Positions 6,615-10,841 of a stretch of DNA of 10,841 bases are shown here, piece by piece. Position 1 is the first letter of the stretch; the number at the start of each line of letters is the position of its first letter. The notes beneath the pieces are model-generated. The model did not search any database, had not been told where the DNA came from, and saw only the letters and a list, made by a program, of their open reading frames with translations. Source of the DNA: Aquirhabdus sp. (GTDB taxonomy: Bacteria > Pseudomonadota > Gammaproteobacteria > Pseudomonadales > Moraxellaceae); contig JASLEL010000340.1 of assembly GCA_030151145.1 (NCBI GenBank), positions 1 through 10,841 of the forward strand, read 5' to 3'. Both the position numbers and the translations under genes were made by a program.

Positions 6615-7505
6615 TTAGGTCGTGCTGCGCGGGACAAAGCGGCGTGAACGGATCCATTTGCTCGCCAGCCATTTATCGCCTGCGCGTACCGGAAGGCTGG
6701 CGTGCAGCGAGCTGGGGTCACAGTAGCCCAGACGGTTGCCATACTCAAAATACAGTGCCTGACCACGCCTAGGCGTCACGGACCAGCCGATCTGAGGAAA
6801 TACCGTCTCGCCGCCCGCCTCAACGTCGTTTAAATACATCAGGAATGTGCCGACGCGCTGACCACTACGTGCAATCGACTCCTGATTGGTCTGATTGCGC
6901 GTCATCAGATAATCCACATGCGGCGTAGACTCAGCGCCGATCTCATAATGCAGCATCTGCAGCCCTTCGCCATGCTCAACTGGCAAACCGGTCAATAGCG
7001 CGATCCGGGCTTCGATGCGTTCAAGCAATGGCGTCTCGCCCAGTTGAAAGAACATGCCATCACTACTGCGATGTCCAGCCACGATATTATTCCCAGTCAC
7101 CGGATCGACCACGGTCGAGCGTTGCAGGCGTGGCTGAGCCAGTGCAATCAGCGCGTCACATTCTGCATCATCCAGAAAATGATCCAGCAGCACTGCAGCA
7201 GGCTGCCGCAGGCGTGCGATCACCTGAACCGTGCGGTCACCCAGTTGGATCGTCGCAGTGTCCGGGAGGCGCAGTGACTCAGGCGCATAGATGATCGGCG
7301 CGCCGCCGACTTCGATGCTTGGGCCGGGCAGCGCTGCGCCATGCAGGATCGCTGATGCCACGGCATCGACCATGGTCGCCGCCAGCTCAGGTGCTGTCTT
7401 GCGTGTCACCAATTCATGAATGATCGCTTGTGGTTCGACACCACGCGTGAGATTGTGCTCGATCCAGTCGCGTAATTCGATCGGGAAGTTGGCTTTGATA
7501 GACAT
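6615..7505 (-). CDS. Prolyl-4-hydroxylase-like Fe(II)/2-oxoglutarate oxygenase
   Basis: The 296-residue protein carries a C-terminal prolyl 4-hydroxylase-type domain (about residues 100-290) of the non-haem iron, 2-oxoglutarate-dependent dioxygenases, which hydroxylate a side chain while turning 2-oxoglutarate into succinate and CO2. Visible are the HxD pair H196-V-D198, distal H268 (SSLHASLPV), K278 for the 2-oxoglutarate carboxylate, HRSSDGMFF (145-153) and FLMYLNDVEAGGETVFP (221-237), typical of this group. Residues 8-55 are helical and may form a small helix-bundle module. No signal peptide, so cytoplasmic. A longer frame begins with TTG at 7544; ATG 7505 is preferred as an ordinary start, although neither has a clear Shine-Dalgarno. 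The gene is convergent with the lipoprotein gene and stands alone. The substrate (proline in a protein, or a small molecule) cannot be told from sequence. Confidence 0.88.
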   Translation of the reverse strand: MSIKANFPIELRDWIEHNLTRGVEPQAIIHELVTRKTAPELAATMVDAVASAILHGAALPGPSIEVGGAPIIYAPESLRLPDTATIQLGDRTVQVIARLRQPAAVLLDHFLDDAECDALIALAQPRLQRSTVVDPVTGNNIVAGHRSSDGMFFQLGETPLLERIEARIALLTGLPVEHGEGLQMLHYEIGAESTPHVDYLMTRNQTNQESIARSGQRVGTFLMYLNDVEAGGETVFPQIGWSVTPRRGQALYFEYGNRLGYCDPSSLHASLPVRAGDKWLASKWIRSRRFVPRSTT

Positions 7506-7547
7506 GTCAAACAATGATTGGCTGGTGAAAAAAGGTGGGCTCAATGT

Positions 7548-7575
7548 CGCATAGATCAGACGAGTGATGCAACAA
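7548..7575 (-). promoter_or_regulatory. Weak candidate promoter for the oxygenase gene
   Basis: On the minus strand, TTGTTG (7570-7575) and TATGCG (7548-7553) are separated by 16 nt, about 43 nt before ATG 7505. If real, transcription starting near 7540 would exclude the TTG start at 7544. The match to sigma70 consensus is partial. Confidence 0.25.
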
Positions 7576-7708
7576 AATCAAGGGCTGGATGTACGATCAG
7601 ATTGCTTGGGATAGCCTACTTGCGGACTGCATGCTTCGGCGGTGCGGCATGGTATTTTCAGGCTTGCTGAGCTGAATCATTCAGATGGCTTTAGGTGACA
7701 CCAGACAA

Positions 7709-7744
7709 CAAAAAAGCCCTGAAGCTGGTCGCTCAAGGGCTTTT
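7709..7744 (-). terminator. Terminator of the tRNA unit
   Basis: Read on the minus strand, AAAAGCCCT (7736-7744) pairs with AGGGCTTTT (7712-7720), and the stem can continue inward past a bulge; further T residues (7710-7711) follow. It lies 33 nt beyond the tRNA-Leu CCA end. The symmetric A/T flanks could make it work in both directions, also ending plus-strand transcripts. Confidence 0.85.
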
Positions 7745-7776
7745 AAGATGCAGACGGACTGCTGTGGCACTATAAA

Positions 7777-7860
7777 TGGTGCCCAGAGCGGGACTCGAAC
7801 CCGCACACCCGAAGGCGAGGGATTTTAAATCCCTTGTGTCTACCATTTCACCATCTGGGC
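7777..7860 (-). tRNA. tRNA-Leu (anticodon UAA)
   Basis: The minus strand folds into a class II tRNA: acceptor stem GCCCAGA/TCTGGGC, D arm closed by GTG/CAC, anticodon stem AGGGA/TCCCT with loop TTTAAAA (anticodon TAA at 7825-7827), an extended variable arm around TTCG, and T arm GCGGG-TTCGAGT-CCCGC. Discriminator A and an encoded CCA are at 7777-7780. It decodes UUA and, by wobble, UUG. It lies 57 nt downstream of tRNA-Cys and probably shares its transcript. Confidence 0.96.
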
Positions 7861-7917
7861 GGTGAAGCTTGACCATGTAAGGGATAATCCTGCCATGGAT
7901 CAAAACAAAGAAAAATA

Positions 7918-7991
7918 TGGAGGCTGGAGCCGGAATCGAACCGGCGTCAGCGGATTTGCAATCCGCGGCATAACCATTTTGCTATCCAGCC
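7918..7991 (-). tRNA. tRNA-Cys (anticodon GCA)
   Basis: The minus strand gives a 74-nt tRNA with acceptor stem GGCTGGA/TCCAGCC, anticodon GCA at 7957-7959 flanked by a GCGGA/TCCGC stem, T arm GCCGG-TTCGATT-CCGGC, discriminator U and encoded CCA (7918-7921). U73 with anticodon GCA are the known identity elements of tRNA-Cys. It is the promoter-proximal member of the two-tRNA unit. Confidence 0.97.
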
Positions 7992-8001
7992 AAGGGGTCA
8001 C

Positions 8002-8029
8002 ATATTAACAGCACAGATCAAAAAAACAA
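8002..8029 (-). promoter_or_regulatory. Sigma70-type promoter of the tRNA-Cys/tRNA-Leu unit
   Basis: On the minus strand TTGTTT (8024-8029) and TAATAT (8002-8007) are 16 nt apart, and the tRNA begins 10 nt after the -10 box. The sequence just after the -10 box, GTGACCCC, is GC-rich like the discriminators of stringently controlled stable-RNA promoters, so ppGpp control is plausible by analogy. Confidence 0.55.
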
Positions 8030-8175
8030 GGCATAAACCGCGTAAAACTGTCCAAAAAATCATCCTTCGAGCACGGATCGTGGACTGTTTTTCGTTTACC
8101 TGCCTTCTGTCGCAGGAAATTTGTGCGTGATCGGCTATCATATGCGGCAATTGATGATCGTTGCGGAGCAATTTC

Positions 8176-9024
8176 ATGGCACTACTACTGAATGGGCGTA
8201 CGCTTGCGTCCCAAATCGAAGAACAACTGAAAGTCCGCGTGCAAGCGATCAAGGACAAATCCGGGCGCACGCCGATCCTGGCGACCATTCTGGTCGGTGA
8301 TGATGGCGCCTCTGCGACCTATGTGCGCATGAAGGGCAATGCCTGTCTGCGGGTCGGGATGGAGTCGCTCAAAGTCGAGCTGCCTGCCGCTACGACCACT
8401 GAAGAACTGCTGGCCGAAATCGCTGCACTGAATGCCAATCCAGACGTCCACGGCATCCTGCTGCAGCATCCGGTACCGCACCAGATTGATGAGCGCGCCT
8501 GCTTTGATGCTATTGCTCTGGCTAAAGACGTGGATGGCGTAACCTGTCTGGGCTTTGGTCGTATGAGCATGGATGAGCAGGCCTATGGCTCTGCGACGCC
8601 ACAAGGCATCATGACACTGCTTAAGGAAAACAACATCGAGATCGCGGGCAAACATGCCGTCGTGGTCGGACGCAGTGCGATACTGGGTAAACCGATGGCG
8701 ATGATGCTCTTGGCCGCTAATGCCACCGTGACCATCTGTCATTCGCGCACGCAGAATCTCCCTGATCTGGTCAAACAAGCCGATATCATCGTCGGTGCTG
8801 TCGGCAAGCCTGAGCTGATCAAGCGTGACTGGATCAAAGCCGGAGCAGTCGTCGTCGATGCGGGCTTCCATCCGCGCGAAGGGGGTGGCGTGGGCGATAT
8901 TGAGTTGGTCGGGATTGAGACCATCGCCAGTGCCTATACGCCGGTACCGGGTGGCGTCGGTCCGATGACGATCACCACGCTGATCCGTCAGACCGTGGAG
9001 GCAGCTGAGAAGGCGCTGGGCTGA
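8176..9024 (+). CDS. folD: Bifunctional methylenetetrahydrofolate dehydrogenase/cyclohydrolase FolD
   Basis: FolD oxidises 5,10-methylene-tetrahydrofolate with NADP to the methenyl form and hydrolyses that to 10-formyl-tetrahydrofolate, supplying one-carbon units for purines and formyl-Met-tRNA, in the cytoplasm as a dimer. The 282-residue protein has the normal family length. Family motifs are Y49-V-R-M-K53 (catalytic Tyr/Lys), GILLQHPVP (93-101) with Q97, KDVDG (117-121) with D120, the nucleotide-binding G165-R-S-A-I-L-G-K-P173 and the C-terminal PVPGGVGPMT (256-265). ATG 8176 is chosen because GGAG (8165-8168) lies 7 nt upstream; a longer TTG-started frame from 8161 would bury this site. 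The gene diverges from the tRNA unit and is followed by a methyltransferase gene after 3 nt, so the two are co-transcribed. No clear promoter motif was found in 8030-8160. The overall sequence closely resembles Acinetobacter FolD as I recall it. Confidence 0.97.
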   Translation: MALLLNGRTLASQIEEQLKVRVQAIKDKSGRTPILATILVGDDGASATYVRMKGNACLRVGMESLKVELPAATTTEELLAEIAALNANPDVHGILLQHPVPHQIDERACFDAIALAKDVDGVTCLGFGRMSMDEQAYGSATPQGIMTLLKENNIEIAGKHAVVVGRSAILGKPMAMMLLAANATVTICHSRTQNLPDLVKQADIIVGAVGKPELIKRDWIKAGAVVVDAGFHPREGGGVGDIELVGIETIASAYTPVPGGVGPMTITTLIRQTVEAAEKALG

Positions 9025-9027
9025 TCA

Positions 9028-9696
9028 GTGGCTGAATTTCAAAATATCGCACCGCCGCAATTGCTGGCGGCGCTACATCAGGTCATTCCAGATACGCGTT
9101 TGCTGCGCCAGACCTTACCGGGCACGGAGATCGACTTATGGCTGATCCCGCCCGATCTGCCGACCGAGCGTATGGATGATGAGGTGGTGCGCCGGATCTG
9201 GAGCGATACGCCGTACTGGATCTTCTGCTGGGCATCGGGCCTTGCGATGGCGCAGTGGCTGCTCGCTGAGCCTGAGCATGTGCGCGGCAAGACCGTGCTG
9301 GACTTCGGTGCAGGCTCTGGTGTCGTTGCCATCGCGGCCAAGCTTGCGGGGGCGGCACGGGTGATCGCCTGTGATATCGATCCGGTATCACTGGAGTCTT
9401 GCCGTGAGAATGCGCGTTTAAATGGCGTTGAGCTTGAGTATCTGGATGATCTGTACGCCTGTCCTGAGCAAGTCGATGTTTTGCTGGCAGCCGATGTGCT
9501 GTATGACCAGAGCAACCGGTTTTTTCTCGATGAGTTCCTGCGCTTTGGACGCGAGGTGTGGGTCGCGGATTCGCGAGTGCGTAACTTCAGCCATCCTCAG
9601 TATGTCAAGGACGGCGCACGCAGTGCCTCGACATGGCCGGATCTGGATGAGGCAAATGAGTTTCGTAATGTGAGTTTTTATCGGACGATCATCTGA
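9028..9696 (+). CDS. Class I SAM-dependent methyltransferase (ETFB-lysine MTase/PrmA-like)
   Basis: The 222-residue protein is a Rossmann-fold methyltransferase that uses S-adenosylmethionine. Motif I is V90-L-D-F-G-A-G-S-G98, the acidic residue binding the ribose is probably D116 in ACDIDP, and LLAADVLYD (152-160) is the post-motif II segment. PYWIFCWASG (62-71) before motif I is characteristic, as I recall, of proteins related to the ETF-beta lysine methyltransferase and to PrmA, so a protein-lysine target is plausible but unproven. It starts with GTG at 9028, 3 nt after the folD stop; GAGAAGG (9007-9013) inside the folD end lies somewhat far upstream, so translation may be coupled to folD. 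No signal peptide, hence cytoplasmic. A strong terminator follows 23 nt after the stop. A functional link to folD is possible through one-carbon metabolism (SAM use), but adjacency is the only evidence. Confidence 0.85.
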   Translation: MAEFQNIAPPQLLAALHQVIPDTRLLRQTLPGTEIDLWLIPPDLPTERMDDEVVRRIWSDTPYWIFCWASGLAMAQWLLAEPEHVRGKTVLDFGAGSGVVAIAAKLAGAARVIACDIDPVSLESCRENARLNGVELEYLDDLYACPEQVDVLLAADVLYDQSNRFFLDEFLRFGREVWVADSRVRNFSHPQYVKDGARSASTWPDLDEANEFRNVSFYRTII

Positions 9697-9719
9697 GCCA
9701 TATGCATCGACAAATCAAG

Positions 9720-9748
9720 CCGTACGGGGCGACTCGTGCGGTTTTTTT
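9720..9748 (+). terminator. Rho-independent terminator of the folD operon
   Basis: CCGTACG (9720-9726) pairs with CGTGCGG (9735-9741) with one T-G wobble around an 8-nt loop, followed by seven T (9742-9748). Confidence 0.85.
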
Positions 9749-9767
9749 ACATCTGTATATCGGAAAA

Positions 9768-9796
9768 ATGACATTTGTGAAACATGATGCGATACA
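9768..9796 (+). promoter_or_regulatory. Candidate promoter of the 9895 operon
   Basis: ATGACA (9768-9773; 5 of 6 to the -35 consensus) is followed after exactly 17 nt by GATACA (9791-9796; 3 of 6 to the -10 consensus). It is just downstream of the preceding terminator and about 100 nt before the first start codon, where a promoter is expected. Confidence 0.35.
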
Positions 9797-9894
9797 AGGC
9801 TGTTCAGATGCGGTCGCGCGTGACATGATCAGGGAAAATAAAACCAATGAGACTGATGTCTGCGCGTCGAGGCAGGTCAGTACAGGAGGGTGCG

Positions 9895-10125
9895 ATGGAA
9901 GGTTTACTGGCGGTAAGCGGTTTGCTGAGTGTGGTCACGGGAGCATGTCTGCTACTGGCTGCAATCGTCCTTGCCATTATTACGGCGACCACGAAAGAGG
10001 CGACTAGCAAAGCAAAAGCCAAACGACAGCTCAAAACAGTACTGCTCATCGGCGTATTGCTCTTTATGGCGGGCTTTGGCATCTGTACCTTACAGCTCAG
10101 TCTGTATCCCTTGAATTTCCATTGA
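9895..10125 (+). CDS. Small two-helix membrane protein, unknown function
   Basis: The 76-residue product has two hydrophobic segments, about residues 4-30 and 48-68, joined by a strongly basic loop with TKEATSKAKAKRQLK. By the positive-inside rule the loop faces the cytoplasm, with both ends outside. I do not recognise the family. ATG 9895 is chosen over upstream ATGs at 9847 and 9856 because a near-perfect Shine-Dalgarno, AGGAGGG (9884-9890), lies 4 nt before it, and the upstream extension is Arg-rich and not membrane-like. The gene is followed after 22 nt by a gene for an exported protein on the same strand, so a two-gene or larger operon is likely. Nothing indicates a toxin or a transporter with certainty. 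Confidence 0.7.
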   Translation: MEGLLAVSGLLSVVTGACLLLAAIVLAIITATTKEATSKAKAKRQLKTVLLIGVLLFMAGFGICTLQLSLYPLNFH

Positions 10126-10147
10126 ATTGATCGGGAGTAGACCTCAG

Positions 10148-10813
10148 ATGACGGTGCGACTGATGGCGCAGCGATATCGCAATGGTGCAGTGCTGCTGGC
10201 AGCAATCGCTGGATGCATTCTTAATGGGGCTTGTTTTCAGATTTATCGCCCGTCCGTTGTGCATCAGGCGGCTTATTCGATGCCTCGGTCTGCGTCATCA
10301 CCTCTGCATATGTCGATCACGGATATTGTCGTACATGGCGTGCTGATCACGGCGGATCGGACGAGTCTGCTACTGGTCGGTGACGATGCGATCTATGCTG
10401 TGCAGATCCCGCAGGTCATGCAGAAATTTCTGAACGCGCCACATACCGCGCTGTCGCTGGCATTCGAGCAGATGAGCGTGTCTTCAAATGACGTCTCGCT
10501 GCAGATGACGGTGCGAGTCGCGGCGTTTGGGTTCGATGAAGCGCGTGCATTGTCTGCCTACAATCTAAAAGCGACCAAAGATGGCTTAAGTCTTGAGATC
10601 AATAGCATTGGTGAAAAATATCAGCCGATGAATCCGCTGTTATCTGCGGTCAATAGCATGCCGGGTTCGTCGAGCTTTGGTATACGCGTGACGGAGCTGA
10701 AGGATGATCACATGCCTGCAGGGTTGCCCTTGCAGTTATCGCAGCATGAGGGGCGATGGTGGTGGGCGCAAAAAGCGCTGATGCCGCTTGATATGCCGGT
10801 CACGGGGATCTAA
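10148..10813 (+). CDS. Exported or lipid-anchored protein, unknown function
   Basis: The 221-residue product starts with a basic segment (MTVRLMAQRYRNG) and a short hydrophobic stretch. I-A-G-C23 fits the lipobox pattern, so it may be a lipoprotein; a signal peptide cut nearer C29 or a membrane anchor is also possible. The remainder looks like a soluble, beta-rich periplasmic domain with no motif I recognise; a tryptophan triplet (GRWWWAQ) sits close to the C-terminus. ATG 10148 is chosen because GGGAG (10133-10137) lies 10 nt upstream; a longer frame from TTG 10127 would include that site. ATG 10163 is an alternative. The gene comes 22 nt after the small membrane protein gene and is followed within 2 nt by another possible start, so it sits inside an operon. 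Confidence 0.72.
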   Translation: MTVRLMAQRYRNGAVLLAAIAGCILNGACFQIYRPSVVHQAAYSMPRSASSPLHMSITDIVVHGVLITADRTSLLLVGDDAIYAVQIPQVMQKFLNAPHTALSLAFEQMSVSSNDVSLQMTVRVAAFGFDEARALSAYNLKATKDGLSLEINSIGEKYQPMNPLLSAVNSMPGSSSFGIRVTELKDDHMPAGLPLQLSQHEGRWWWAQKALMPLDMPVTGI

Positions 10814-10815
10814 GT

Positions 10816-10841
10816 ATGCTCAGGGCGATGGTATTGGATGC
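10816..10841 (+). CDS. Possible start of a further operon gene (cut by window edge)
   Basis: ATG 10816 follows the preceding stop codon by 2 nt and has GGGGAT (10804-10809) 6 nt upstream. Only eight codons (MLRAMVLD) are visible, so this is a guess from spacing; nothing can be said about function. Confidence 0.35.

Noticed and set aside
7506..7544. Longer TTG-started version of the oxygenase
   Set aside because: The 13 extra residues add no recognised feature, no Shine-Dalgarno precedes the TTG, and an ordinary ATG follows at 7505.
7592..7675. 27-codon minus-strand frame (MIQLSKPENT) between oxygenase and tRNA genes
   Set aside because: It is too short and has no ribosome site or recognisable features.
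7777..7991. tRNA genes as attachment site of an integrated element
   Set aside because: I noticed no integrase gene and no second copy of a tRNA 3' end in the window.

Overview
The window looks like chromosomal DNA of a gammaproteobacterium, probably of the Acinetobacter/Moraxellaceae group. This rests mainly on the FolD sequence, which closely resembles Acinetobacter FolD as I remember it, and on ordinary Gram-negative lipoprotein signals. Coding GC is moderate (roughly 50-55 % by eye) and several intergenic stretches are AT-rich. No mobile element, CRISPR array, phage gene or rRNA is visible. The genus assignment is inference.

Layout. Positions 1-245 (minus) hold the start of a small lipoprotein gene that runs off the left edge. 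After a gene-free stretch comes a small acidic membrane protein (734-1003) with an apparent internal duplication. A second, partly AT-rich gene-poor stretch (1004-1679) leads to three consecutive plus-strand genes, each encoding a predicted lipoprotein: a PF04185-type phosphoesterase/acid phosphatase (1680-4031), a di-haem cytochrome c peroxidase (4214-5794) and an unrecognised 225-residue lipoprotein (5897-6574). Two tandem terminator-like hairpins and a long inverted repeat separate the first two genes. A hairpin overlapping a palindrome separates the second and third, so the three are probably co-localised but separately tuned. Convergent to them lies a prolyl-4-hydroxylase-like Fe(II)/2-oxoglutarate oxygenase (6615-7505, minus).

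The right half begins with a minus-strand tRNA-Cys/tRNA-Leu unit with its own promoter and terminator. Divergent from it are folD (8176-9024) and, 3 nt later, an ETF-beta-lysine-methyltransferase-like or PrmA-like methyltransferase (9028-9696), ending in a clear terminator. The last unit (9895 onward) is a small operon of unrecognised genes: a two-helix membrane protein, a secreted or lipid-anchored protein, and possibly the first codons of a third gene at the window edge.

Functionally, the window mixes one-carbon metabolism and tRNA genes (core) with a cell-envelope module. If the three lipoproteins act together, they would put a phosphate-ester hydrolase and a haem peroxidase on the outer membrane. 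This is inference from adjacency and shared lipidation signals; nothing in the window proves a joint function.
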